A stretch of DNA of 64,000 bases from an uncultured Bacillota bacterium (GTDB taxonomy: Bacteria > Bacillota_I > Bacilli_A > RF39 > UBA660): positions 31,270 through 95,269 of the forward strand of contig CAJLEF010000005.1 of assembly GCA_905205665.1 (NCBI GenBank). Reading direction: 5' to 3'. Numbering within the stretch: position 1 is the first letter of the stretch; the number at the start of each line of letters is the position of its first letter. This document shows positions 51,677-60,634 of this stretch, piece by piece. Under the pieces are notes generated by a model that saw nothing but the letters and a program-made list of their open reading frames with translations, made no database searches and was not told the DNA's origin. The position numbers and the translations under genes are program-made.

Positions 51677-53466
51677 GTTGCTCCTTCTGTACCACAAACA
51701 CGTCCTTCGCTATCGGTTTGTTCATAATCCTCTTTTGGAGTCGTAGTAGAAGAACCTTTTTTAGTAACTGTGATGGTTATACTTGTATTTTCCACAATAC
51801 GACTACCCTTTTCTCTACTTTGGCCAATGACAATGCCCGCTTCACGAGAGTTATCTTCTTTTTCAATTTTATTAACGGTGACATTATATTTCTTTAAATA
51901 ATCTACGACATCATTATAAGTATAACTACCCGTTGTAAAATCAGGATATTTATCTACGTTTGGAATATAAAGGGTAACATAGTCTCCTTTACTTACCTTT
52001 TCTCCAGCAGCTGGAGTTTGAGAAAGAATCGTGTTCTCTTCGGCTTTTTCATCGGTTGTACTTTTCTTTTCCACTAAAACTTGAATATCTAAGGCTTCTA
52101 ATTTACCTTTAATTTCTAAATAGTTTTTACCAGTGTAATCTTCTAAGGTAATTTTAGAGTCGCCTTCACTTACCCATAAAGTAACTTCAGTGCCTTTTGT
52201 TCTTTTAGTATTGGCAAGAGGAGATGTTTTAACGACATTGCCATAAGGAATCGTATCAGAACTTGTCTTTTGTTGATCACTTGCCACTTTAAAGCCAGCA
52301 TCTTGTAAAGTTTTTAGGGCATCTTCTACCGTATAACCAGATACATCAGGAATGGTAATTTCTTTATTCGTTGTTAAGGCAGGTATTAAAATCACTATGG
52401 TTGTAATGGCTACAATTAAAAAAGTAAAGATAGAAGCCAAGACAATTAACAGTTTATTTTGTTTTTTTAAATCATTTTTTGTTATCTGTTTTGCCAAAAT
52501 TTCACCTTCGTCATCTTCTTTTTTTTCATTTTTTATATTCTTTGGTTTTACAGGCTCATCATTTAAAATTTTCTTACTTTCTTTTTTCTTATCTTCTGTA
52601 AATTCAGGATAAGGTAATGTAATCTTAGGCTCGTGTAATCTTTCTTCATCTAAACACGTTAATAAATCCATATGCATTTCTCTAGCATCAGCATAACGAT
52701 TTTTAGGGTTTTTAGCGGTCGCTTTAATGATGATGTTTTCAACACTTGTAGGAATGTTTGGTAAAATTTCACGAATACTTGGTAAAGGTTCCTTTAAATG
52801 TTTTAAAGCAATTTCAACGGCATTGTCACCTCGATAAGGAAGAGTTCCGGTAAGAAGTTCATACATAACAATTCCCATCGAATAGATATCACTTTGTAAA
52901 ATAGCTCCCTTACCATTAGCTTGTTCAGGTGGAATATAATGAACACTACCCATCACTGAGTTTGTTTGTGTAAGCTGCGTACTATTCATCGCCATGGCAA
53001 TACCAAAGTCCATGATTTTAACCATACCATTTTCTAAAATCATAATATTTTGAGGTTTAATATCCCGATGAATAATATAAGAATCATGTGCTACACTCAT
53101 ACCATCGGTAATCTGAAGCATGATATCGATAACTTCACTTAAAGTAAGTTTTCCTCTTTTTTTAATTAAATCTTTTAAATTTTTTCCCTCTACATATTCC
53201 ATCACAATGTAGTATTGGCCAGCGTCTTCCCCGACATCATAAACTTCTACGATATTAGGATGCGATAGACTACTTGCCGAAAGTGCTTCTCGTTGAAATC
53301 TTCTTACAAATTTTTCATCATTAGCAAGATCTCCCCTTAATACTTTCACGGCGACATTACGGTCTAAAATTGTATCATAAGCAAGATAAACGTTTGCCAT
53401 ACCTCCTTCACCAATTGCCTTGATGATTTGGTAACGGTCACTGATTTTTTGCCCTTTCATTATCAT
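51670..53466 (-). CDS. prkC: Ser/Thr protein kinase with PASTA domains (PrkC)
   Basis: Senses muropeptides or lipid II and phosphorylates division and wall proteins. About 598 residues: kinase domain (GEGGMANVYLAYD, VAVKVL, HRDIKPQNIM, MDFGIAMA, GSVHYIPPEQA), a charged linker, one transmembrane helix (LLIVLASIFTFLIVAITTIV), three PASTA repeats (starting ITIPDVSGYTVEDAL; KITLEDYTGKNYLEI; PDFTTGSYTYNDVV) and a tail with two Cys (VCGTEGATC), which is unusual. ATG at 53466 lies 5 bases after GGGTG. Confidence 0.95.
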   Translation of the reverse strand: MIMKGQKISDRYQIIKAIGEGGMANVYLAYDTILDRNVAVKVLRGDLANDEKFVRRFQREALSASSLSHPNIVEVYDVGEDAGQYYIVMEYVEGKNLKDLIKKRGKLTLSEVIDIMLQITDGMSVAHDSYIIHRDIKPQNIMILENGMVKIMDFGIAMAMNSTQLTQTNSVMGSVHYIPPEQANGKGAILQSDIYSMGIVMYELLTGTLPYRGDNAVEIALKHLKEPLPSIREILPNIPTSVENIIIKATAKNPKNRYADAREMHMDLLTCLDEERLHEPKITLPYPEFTEDKKKESKKILNDEPVKPKNIKNEKKEDDEGEILAKQITKNDLKKQNKLLIVLASIFTFLIVAITTIVILIPALTTNKEITIPDVSGYTVEDALKTLQDAGFKVASDQQKTSSDTIPYGNVVKTSPLANTKRTKGTEVTLWVSEGDSKITLEDYTGKNYLEIKGKLEALDIQVLVEKKSTTDEKAEENTILSQTPAAGEKVSKGDYVTLYIPNVDKYPDFTTGSYTYNDVVDYLKKYNVTVNKIEKEDNSREAGIVIGQSREKGSRIVENTSITITVTKKGSSTTTPKEDYEQTDSEGRVCGTEGATC

Positions 53467-53479
53467 TTTAACACCCACT

Positions 53480-54205
53480 TTATATTTCTAAATAGGCAAC
53501 CGAGATATTATCAATTCCACCTCGGGCATTACTTTTTTTAATTAATTTTTTCACTTTATCTTCCACAGATAATTCTTCATCTAGCACTTTTTCAATTTGC
53601 TCGACAGTTAACATATTGGTAAGACCATCACTACAAAGGAAAATCCCATCGACATCAGTTTCTACTTCAAAAATATCCATGTCAATATTTTCGCCAACAC
53701 CTAAAGCTTTCATCAAAATATTTTTCTTAGGATGTGTTTTTGCTTCTTCTTCAGTAATATCTCCCGCTTCTACTAATAAGTTTACTAAAGTATGATCTTT
53801 AGTGACTTTATGAAGACGATTATTTTTTAAAACAAAACCAGAAGAATCTCCAATATTACCAAAAATCAAAAAGTTATTGGTTCGTAAAGCTAAAACTATT
53901 GTTGTGCCTAAGCCAGTAGAATCAAAGTGAGTTTTGGCATAATCTAAAATTTCTTCATTAATCTCGCTGATATTGTCATTAAGCCAATTTACTGCATCTA
54001 ATTTTGAACCCACACTACTGAGTTTTTGAAATCTTTTGCCAAAATGGGTAACAGCCAAAGAAGAAGCCACTTCGCCAGCGCGGTGTCCGCCCATGCCATC
54101 ACAAACAAGCATTAAAGTTTCTCCACTGCCATTTTGAATAATTAAAACACTATCTTCATTATGACTTCTGACTTTCCCCACATCTGTTAAATAATATGAT
54201 TTCAT
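53480..54205 (-). CDS. prpC: PP2C-type protein phosphatase (PrpC/Stp)
   Basis: Partner phosphatase of PrkC. 241 residues with the PPM metal-site motifs TDVGKVRSHNEDS, CDGMGGHRAGEVAS, GDSSGFVL, DHTLVN, SDGLTNML and GGIDNISVAYL. First gene of the prpC-prkC-rsgA operon; the start follows GAGGTGA. Confidence 0.95.
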   Translation of the reverse strand: MKSYYLTDVGKVRSHNEDSVLIIQNGSGETLMLVCDGMGGHRAGEVASSLAVTHFGKRFQKLSSVGSKLDAVNWLNDNISEINEEILDYAKTHFDSTGLGTTIVLALRTNNFLIFGNIGDSSGFVLKNNRLHKVTKDHTLVNLLVEAGDITEEEAKTHPKKNILMKALGVGENIDMDIFEVETDVDGIFLCSDGLTNMLTVEQIEKVLDEELSVEDKVKKLIKKSNARGGIDNISVAYLEI

Positions 54206-54319
54206 AATTCACCTCGTTATCATACTAAGCATATCAAATATTTTTAAAGACGTCTATAAAATTACGAATAAGTCTTTTCATTTCTAAAAGGCATTTGACA
54301 TGTAATTGACAGCTATTTT

Positions 54320-54757
54320 TTATTCTTTTTCTAGCCAAATAGTCGTTGGCCCAACATTGGTGAAGCTTATTTTCATATCTGCTCCAAAAACACCTGCTTC
54401 AACGTGAATTTGTTTAGACAGTTCTTCTTTAAATTTATCATATAGTTTAATAGCTTCTTCGCCATTTAAAGCTTTGATATAACTTGGGCGATTACCATTT
54501 TTAGTCTCAGCATAAAGTGTAAATTGACTGACAAGTAAAATTGCCCCGTTGACATCTAAGACGCTTTTATTCATCACTCCATTATCATCAGGAAAAATGC
54601 GTAAATTTAAGACTTTTCTTGTCATATAAGCAATATGTTCTTCGGTATCACTTTTTGTAAAACCAACCAAAAGCATTAATCCATTTTGACAAGTGCCTGT
54701 CAATTTACCATTGGCCGTAACACTTGCATTTTCACATCTTTGAACTAAAACTCTCAC
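54320..54757 (-). CDS. dtd: D-aminoacyl-tRNA deacylase
   Basis: Hydrolyses D-aminoacyl-tRNAs and Gly-tRNA-Ala. 145 residues with the family motifs VQRCENASV, LVSQFTLYAETKNGNRPSY and VFGADMKISFTNVGPTTIW (the Gly-cisPro-type NVGPTT). ATG overlaps the rel stop; rel-dtd is the usual Bacillota order. Confidence 0.95.
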   Translation of the reverse strand: MRVLVQRCENASVTANGKLTGTCQNGLMLLVGFTKSDTEEHIAYMTRKVLNLRIFPDDNGVMNKSVLDVNGAILLVSQFTLYAETKNGNRPSYIKALNGEEAIKLYDKFKEELSKQIHVEAGVFGADMKISFTNVGPTTIWLEKE

Positions 54758-56895
54758 TTACGAGTCACCTCTTTTACAAAACGGAAGGTCATCAAGCTAT
54801 TCATGAATCCTTCTAAAGATTCTTTACCACTAGTCTTAACGGTAAGTTCATAAAGAGTTTCTGTTAAATTAGCTTTTGTTTTTACCGCATCGACATAAAC
54901 GTTTTTACTCGTTGCTTTGCCGATAATATCTAATAAATAATTTTTACCAGTTTCACAGGTTACTAAAATTTTAGCAAAATAAGAAGATTCTTTAAGACTA
55001 TTCCAACTGACATCAATAAGTCGTTCGGGTTCATTTTTAACATTTTGGCAATTTTTTCTGTGAACGGTAACGCCTTCGCCTTTTGTAATAAAACCAACGA
55101 TTTCATCGCCAAAAATAGGATGACAACATTTGGCAAGATTAGTCATAATACCATCTTCACCGTTAACTAAAACCATGCCCCGTTCTTTTTTATGATTGGT
55201 ATTTTTACCATCATTATTTAAAACTTTTTCTATTAAAACATCTCTAACATCCTTTTTCTCTTCAGTAGCTAAAGAAATAATATAACTCGCCGTGAAACGT
55301 AAGGATCCAATAGAAAAATAAATATCCTCGACATTTTCTAATTTTAAATCGGCACATATTTTTTTTACATTCTCATTAGATAAAACCGTATCAAAAGAAA
55401 GATGTCTTTTTCTAAGTTCATTATTTAAAATTGTTTTACCTTTTTCGGTATATATATCTTTTTCTTGCTTACTAAAATAAGCTTTTATCTTATTACGGGC
55501 ATGACTTGTTTTGACAAAATTTAACCATTCTTTATTAGGAACACCAGTTGAACTTGTTTTAATTTTTACAATGTCGTTGGTTTGAAGTTCATAATTTAAA
55601 GGTACAATGGCATCATTTACGATAGCACCAACCGTTTTATCGCCAACCCCAGTGTGAATACGGTAAGCAAAATCAAGAGGCGTAGAACCTTGAGGAAGTT
55701 CTAGAACATCTCCTTTTGGCGTAAAAACATAAATACTATCATTTAATAAATCACTTTTGATTTCACTCGCAAACTGGGCGTCTGATAAATTTTCACTGGA
55801 TTCAATTAAATTTCTAAAAATTTCTAATTTTTGCTCCATAATGCTTTTAACATAATGTTTTTCTTTGTAAGCAAAGTGAGAAGCAACACCTTTTTCGGCA
55901 AATTCATCCATTTCTTCGGTTCTAATTTGAACCTCATAACGATGACCATCACTACCAAAAACACCGGTATGTAAGCTTTGATACATATTAGCTTTAGGCA
56001 TTGCAATATAGTCTTTAAAACGTCCTGGAATAGGTCTATATTTAGCGTGAATAAGACCAACTGCTAAGTAGCACTCACTTACCTTTTCAACAATGACTCT
56101 TAAAGCTAAAATGTCATAAATTTTTTCCCAAGTTTTCCCATTATTTAATTTGTTATAAATGCTATAAACACTTTTTACACGGCTTTTGATATGAAAAGGA
56201 ATATTTTGCTCGGTTAACATTTCACTGATAGAATTTTCCATATCTTTTAAACTTTCTTTTAGTTCTTCTTGAGTAGCATTTAAACGTTCTAATATATCAT
56301 TATAAACATCTGGTTTACTATATTTTAAACATAAATCTTCCATTTCACCTTTAATTTTATACATACCAAGACGGTGAGCGATTGGAATTAAAACCGTCAT
56401 AGTTTCATTCACTTTTCTTTTACGATCTTCTTCACTTAAAGCATCTGCAGTTCTTAAATTATGAAGACGATCAGCAAGTTTTAAAAATAAAACTCTAATA
56501 TCTTCGCTCATCCCTACTAAAACTTTACGTAAGTTCATCGCAGAGTATTCAGAATCATCTTGAAGCTCTAAACGATTAATTTTAGAAATGGTCCAGACAA
56601 TATTAGCCACATCGGTCCCAAAAAGATTTTCAATTTCTTCTTTAGTAGCCCCCGCATGATTCATAGTTTCATGAATTAAAGAAGCCATGATAGTCTCCGC
56701 ATCTACACACATATCTAAAAGAATTTCCATAACACCAAGTGGATGAGTCATATAAGGAAGACCATTTAATCTCATTTTGCCTGCATGTTTTTGCAAACCA
56801 AATTGATAAGCTTCTGTTATTTTTCTAATTTCTTCAGAATTATAATATTCTTCACATTTTGTTAGTAATTTATTAAAAATTTCGTCTGTTTGCAT
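54754..56895 (-). CDS. rel: RelA/SpoT-type (p)ppGpp synthetase with altered hydrolase site
   Basis: 713 residues with full Rel architecture: HD domain (1-180), synthetase (about 210-340), TGS (FTPKGDVLELPQGSTPLDFA), zinc-finger/helical region with LAKCCHPIFGDEI, and ACT. The synthetase looks intact (RVKSVYSIYNKL, GRFKDYIAMPKANMYQSLHT, EVQIRTEEM). In the hydrolase domain His51 and Asp142 (LADRLHN) remain, but the usual HDxxED reads HETMNH (75-80): D to E, E to N, D to H. Hydrolysis is likely weak or absent. Confidence 0.93.
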   Translation of the reverse strand: MQTDEIFNKLLTKCEEYYNSEEIRKITEAYQFGLQKHAGKMRLNGLPYMTHPLGVMEILLDMCVDAETIMASLIHETMNHAGATKEEIENLFGTDVANIVWTISKINRLELQDDSEYSAMNLRKVLVGMSEDIRVLFLKLADRLHNLRTADALSEEDRKRKVNETMTVLIPIAHRLGMYKIKGEMEDLCLKYSKPDVYNDILERLNATQEELKESLKDMENSISEMLTEQNIPFHIKSRVKSVYSIYNKLNNGKTWEKIYDILALRVIVEKVSECYLAVGLIHAKYRPIPGRFKDYIAMPKANMYQSLHTGVFGSDGHRYEVQIRTEEMDEFAEKGVASHFAYKEKHYVKSIMEQKLEIFRNLIESSENLSDAQFASEIKSDLLNDSIYVFTPKGDVLELPQGSTPLDFAYRIHTGVGDKTVGAIVNDAIVPLNYELQTNDIVKIKTSSTGVPNKEWLNFVKTSHARNKIKAYFSKQEKDIYTEKGKTILNNELRKRHLSFDTVLSNENVKKICADLKLENVEDIYFSIGSLRFTASYIISLATEEKKDVRDVLIEKVLNNDGKNTNHKKERGMVLVNGEDGIMTNLAKCCHPIFGDEIVGFITKGEGVTVHRKNCQNVKNEPERLIDVSWNSLKESSYFAKILVTCETGKNYLLDIIGKATSKNVYVDAVKTKANLTETLYELTVKTSGKESLEGFMNSLMTFRFVKEVTRK

Positions 56896-56909
56896 CGTAA
56901 ACCTCTTTT

Positions 56910-57770
56910 CTACATTTTTACATATTTATTTATTATTTTTTTTGATGGCATGTCACTTTCTTTAATGGTTCGAAGCATTTTATCACGATCAAATAAAACA
57001 TTTTTACGTGTAAAAGTAAAACCGTCATTTACTTCTTCAAGTACATAGTAGCAAGCCACATCTTCTTCTTTCTCGGCATAACCCATACTTAAACTTCTTA
57101 AAGTATAAAAAGTGGTGCCTTTATATGTTTGAGATGGCTTTTCAAAATGAACATGACCTTCAAAAATAGCATCATAAGAAAATAAAGACTGCCCATGAAA
57201 CAAAGGATGTTCTAAAGTATCTAAAATATTTTTAACATACACACTTTTTCCATATCTTTTTATTAAAGTTTTTAAATATTTTATTTGTTCTTTAGAATTG
57301 GTATACGTAAATAACTCCGCGCCATTCTCCCCATTTTTTATTCTTTGTTGAAAATGGGCTTGCCCATGATTTAGCCAATCTGATCGAACATCTCCAGCAA
57401 AATGACATAACCCAATTTTTTTACCTCCTAAAGTTAAATCGACAAAACAAGGAGAATTCCTGAGCCAATTTTTGGATTCTAACGATAACTTACTGTTTGT
57501 CCAATCAATCATTTGCATTCTTTCTAAATCTAGATAAGACAAAAAAGGCGCCATACCAAGTGTTTCGTAATATTCTTGATTTCCTAAAATAAGGGTAACT
57601 TTATTTTTTCTTAATAAACTTAAAACTTCTTCCGGATTTGGTCCATCGCCGATGGCATCACCAAGACAGTAAATCGCGTCTGGTTTTTCAAGAGTAATTT
57701 TTTCTATACATTTTTGAAGGGGTTCTAAAAGTCCATGAATATCTGTTATTAATACTACTTTCTTAGGCAT
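56910..57770 (-). CDS. Calcineurin-like phosphoesterase
   Basis: 286 residues of the metallophosphatase fold: LITDIHGLLEPL, YCLGDAIGDGPNPEEVL, LILGNQEYY, GLCHFAGD and EGHVHFE. The third motif is normally GNHE/D; Gln replaces His here. The GDGPNPEEV segment resembles the bacterial DNA-ligase-associated/ApaH-like group. Its start overlaps the end of the MBL-fold gene and it precedes rel by 14 bases. Substrate unknown. Confidence 0.87.
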   Translation of the reverse strand: MPKKVVLITDIHGLLEPLQKCIEKITLEKPDAIYCLGDAIGDGPNPEEVLSLLRKNKVTLILGNQEYYETLGMAPFLSYLDLERMQMIDWTNSKLSLESKNWLRNSPCFVDLTLGGKKIGLCHFAGDVRSDWLNHGQAHFQQRIKNGENGAELFTYTNSKEQIKYLKTLIKRYGKSVYVKNILDTLEHPLFHGQSLFSYDAIFEGHVHFEKPSQTYKGTTFYTLRSLSMGYAEKEEDVACYYVLEEVNDGFTFTRKNVLFDRDKMLRTIKESDMPSKKIINKYVKM

Positions 57771-58416
57771 GATTTTTCTTATCCTTTTCTTCTTCTAGTA
57801 AAATCTCACAATGAATCGTGGAATCTAATTTTTTCTTAAATACTAAGGCGTCTTTAATAGAACCTGCCACATAACCATAATGGATAGGAATGGCAAGCTT
57901 TGGAGCAATATAATTCGTAAGAGTCGCTGCTTCTAAACAATCCATCGTGTACGTTCCCCCAACTGGGATAAATAGAACATCACACGCTACTTCTTTGGCT
58001 TCTTTTGTGACATCAGTATCGCCCATGATATAATAAATCACATTATCTAAATTAACAACATAACCAACCCAACCACTGGCTTTAGGATGATTTTTTTTAT
58101 GAAGATTATAAGCCGGTATGGTTTTAAATTCTATATTTTTTAAACTATAAGTTTTATTAGGTTTCACCACCATAATATACTCTTCATCAAAACCAACACT
58201 TAATAATTCTTCCACGATATCTTTGGCCGTTATGATAACCGTTCCTTCTTTTTTTAACTCCAAAATAGATAATAAAGAAAAATGATCGAAATGAGGATGT
58301 GTTATAAAAATGTAATCGGCATCATGTCTTGTTTTTACTTCTAAAGGATCAAAATAAAGGACTTTACTTCCTTCCAGGCGGATACTACTTTGTTTGTTAA
58401 CACTAATTGGCTGCAT
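57763..58416 (-). CDS. MBL-fold metal-dependent hydrolase (UPF0173-like)
   Basis: 217 residues. The zinc motif FITHPHFDHFS (HxHxDH) is intact, followed by YIMGDTDVT and the late His in IPIHYGYVAGS. It resembles the L-ascorbate-6-phosphate-lactonase-like UPF0173 proteins. It lies between the ComN-like gene and the phosphoesterase with overlaps on both sides, so all three are co-translated. Confidence 0.87.
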   Translation of the reverse strand: MQPISVNKQSSIRLEGSKVLYFDPLEVKTRHDADYIFITHPHFDHFSLLSILELKKEGTVIITAKDIVEELLSVGFDEEYIMVVKPNKTYSLKNIEFKTIPAYNLHKKNHPKASGWVGYVVNLDNVIYYIMGDTDVTKEAKEVACDVLFIPVGGTYTMDCLEAATLTNYIAPKLAIPIHYGYVAGSIKDALVFKKKLDSTIHCEILLEEEKDKKNHA

Positions 58417-58654
58417 ACATTTCTCCTTTATGTTGATAGATTGTTAAGCTATCGGTATTTAATATATCATCCACCATAATACCTAAAGTAAGTGCTTTTT
58501 GACCTTTCCATATATGTTTACATAAATAACGCCAAATATCATCTTCCGTTATGTATAAATATTTTTCACGAATCATTTCATTTTTTTTCGTTCTTAATGC
58601 GGGAAGTAATTTTTGATAAAGTTCTTCTAAACTTGCAAAATTTTCTTCTTTCAT
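58403..58654 (-). CDS. ComN-like post-transcriptional regulator
   Basis: 83 residues with the pattern of the short ComN/YrzD family: LLPALRTKKNEM, YITEDDIWRYLCKHIWKG, and LGIMVDDILNTDSL. In Bacillus ComN acts on comE mRNA and lies beside spoVB; here spoVB is the divergent neighbour, which supports the call. Start after TAGGTGAT. It heads a transcript that may continue through rel and dtd. Confidence 0.68.
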   Translation of the reverse strand: MKEENFASLEELYQKLLPALRTKKNEMIREKYLYITEDDIWRYLCKHIWKGQKALTLGIMVDDILNTDSLTIYQHKGEMYAAN

Positions 58655-58732
58655 GTCATCACCTATTCTTAAATACTTTCCATTTGCATAATAATATTAT
58701 AAAGCAAATAAAGAGAATAGGAAAGTGATTAT

Positions 58733-60025
58733 TTGAAAAAAGACACCTTTAAAACATCCATTCTTATCTTATTATTAGGGGGTATTACTACTAAAATATT
58801 TGGCTTTATTATTCGTATTTTAAGTACCCGTATTTTAACTCCTGAAGGTATTAGTTACTTAACGATTGTCATGCCCACCTATTCTCTGTTTATTACTCTT
58901 TCTTCTTTTGCTTTACCCATTAGTATTTCTAAAATGGTCAGTGAAAATAAAATACGGAGTAAAAAAATCTTTTTTTCAACGTGCTTTTTTATTTTGTTTT
59001 TAGAAATTATTTTAATTTTTACAATTTTTCTTTTAGCCCCTTTTATTTCCAATACCCTTTTACATCAACCTAAAGTTTATCCTCTTATTTTAGCTATGGC
59101 TCTTACTTTGCCATTTATCTCTATTACTTCTTTTTTAAAAGGTTATTTTTTAGGCAAATTAAAAGTTCATCCGAATGTTATTTCTAATTTTTTTGAACAA
59201 ATAGCCCGTATTCTTTTTATCCTATTTATCTTACCTAAAATCATTTCTTATGGTCTTATGTATGGAGTAATCTCTTATATTCTTTTAAATGGCTTAACAG
59301 AATTTATTAGTATCTTAGTTTTTATGGCTTTTTTACCTCGAAAAATATGTCTTACAAAAGAGGATATAAAGCCGAATAAAAAAATTATCAAAGAGATGCT
59401 AGAAACGAGTCTTCCTTCTATGTCTAGTCGTGTCTTTGGTAATATTGGTTTCTTTTTAGAACCGATTATCTTAACTAATTTCTTACTTTTATGTGGTTAC
59501 ACTTCTTCTTATATTTTAAAAGAGTATGCGGCTTACAATGCCTATGCCATTGGTCTTCTTACTTTACCATCTTTTTTTATCATGGCTATATGTCAAATTC
59601 TAATTCCTGAAGTAAGTAAATACAAAAGCGAGCAAAATACTTTGATGTTAAAGAAAAGAATTAAACAAGCCTTAAGTTATTCTTTTTTCATAGGAATAAT
59701 TAGTAGTACTTTTCTTTTTATTTTTAGAGACATTCTTTTAACCATTCTTTATAAAACAACACTTGGAAGTGACTATATTTTTATATTAGCCCCTTTCTTT
59801 GTTCTTTTCTATTTAGAAGCTCCTTTATCAAGTATTTTAGAAGCTGGTGGTTTTGCCAAAGATTCTTTTAAAATCACTTTCTTTGGAGTTATCTTAAAGC
59901 TTATCACTTTAAGTATCTTATCTTTTTGCCATATTGGCCTTTATAGCCTTGTTTTTAGTGAAATTATTAATATTGTTTTTGTTGTTTTCTTAAGTTTTAA
60001 AGCTCTTAAAAAAGTTATTCAATAG
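58733..60025 (+). CDS. spoVB: SpoVB-family MOP exporter
   Basis: 430 residues, about 14 transmembrane helices, multidrug/oligosaccharidyl-lipid/polysaccharide superfamily. The N-terminal GITTKIFGFIIRILSTRILT and TPEGISYLTIVMPTYSLFIT match SpoVB, a lipid II flippase-like protein of spore cortex formation. Relatives such as MurJ-type flippases are possible. Starts at TTG with GAAAGTGAT ahead. The end overlaps the convergent gene by 11 bases. Confidence 0.87.
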   Translation: MKKDTFKTSILILLLGGITTKIFGFIIRILSTRILTPEGISYLTIVMPTYSLFITLSSFALPISISKMVSENKIRSKKIFFSTCFFILFLEIILIFTIFLLAPFISNTLLHQPKVYPLILAMALTLPFISITSFLKGYFLGKLKVHPNVISNFFEQIARILFILFILPKIISYGLMYGVISYILLNGLTEFISILVFMAFLPRKICLTKEDIKPNKKIIKEMLETSLPSMSSRVFGNIGFFLEPIILTNFLLLCGYTSSYILKEYAAYNAYAIGLLTLPSFFIMAICQILIPEVSKYKSEQNTLMLKKRIKQALSYSFFIGIISSTFLFIFRDILLTILYKTTLGSDYIFILAPFFVLFYLEAPLSSILEAGGFAKDSFKITFFGVILKLITLSILSFCHIGLYSLVFSEIINIVFVVFLSFKALKKVIQ

Positions 60026-60479
60026 CCCCTTTAAAAGTAATGGTATTTTTTTCTTTATTGACGACAAAACGATATTCCTGCGTTGTTTTAGTCTTTTCAT
60101 GTTCATAAAATATTTCTTCATCTGTTTCTTCTTCAAAAAGGCCGGTGGTTAAATCAGCAAAAGTCAAATATTTATTTTTTAAGGCTTCTTCCAAAGTCAT
60201 CTTGGTAGAGCCATAACTTAAGTACACCTCGTCTACACAATCAAAATAAAAAGTCTTATCTTCAAAAGTAAATTTTTCTTTAAGTTGACATCTTTTCTGA
60301 GGCTCATAAGATAATTCATAACTCGTATAATCGCCTATTTTTTCTAATCTTTCTTTTCTTTGTAATTTAAGTAAGTAAGTATTTAAGAAAAAGGATAAAA
60401 CAAGGATGCATCCTAGAATAAATATCAAGATTAAATAAACCGTTCTTTTTTGTTTTGCTAAATAATTTGTTTTCTTCAT
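60015..60479 (-). CDS. Membrane-anchored hypothetical protein with a Cys pair
   Basis: 154 residues: a short basic start, one transmembrane helix (VYLILIFILGCILVLSFFL), and an extracytoplasmic domain of about 110 residues with two cysteines (KRCQLKEKF, FDCVDEV). ATG at 60479 follows AGGGTGGT; the open frame extends further but without a signal. It lies between spoVB and pilB on the opposite strand. Family not recognised. Confidence 0.7.
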   Translation of the reverse strand: MKKTNYLAKQKRTVYLILIFILGCILVLSFFLNTYLLKLQRKERLEKIGDYTSYELSYEPQKRCQLKEKFTFEDKTFYFDCVDEVYLSYGSTKMTLEEALKNKYLTFADLTTGLFEEETDEEIFYEHEKTKTTQEYRFVVNKEKNTITFKGAIE

Positions 60480-60574
60480 AATACCACCCTTCAACTTGCC
60501 TATATATAATATCACATACACACTGAAAAGTCTTGTCAAAAAACAGTTAAAAGCAAATTTTTTTAGGCAACAAA

Positions 60575-60603
60575 TTGTAATTTAGAAAGGGGTATGGTAA
60601 AAT
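60575..60603 (+). promoter_or_regulatory. Promoter of pilB
   Basis: TTGTAA, 17-base spacer, extended -10 TGG-TAAAAT. Confidence 0.7.
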
Positions 60604-60634
60604 TAAAAAGAATAATAAAGGAGCAAATGATTTT

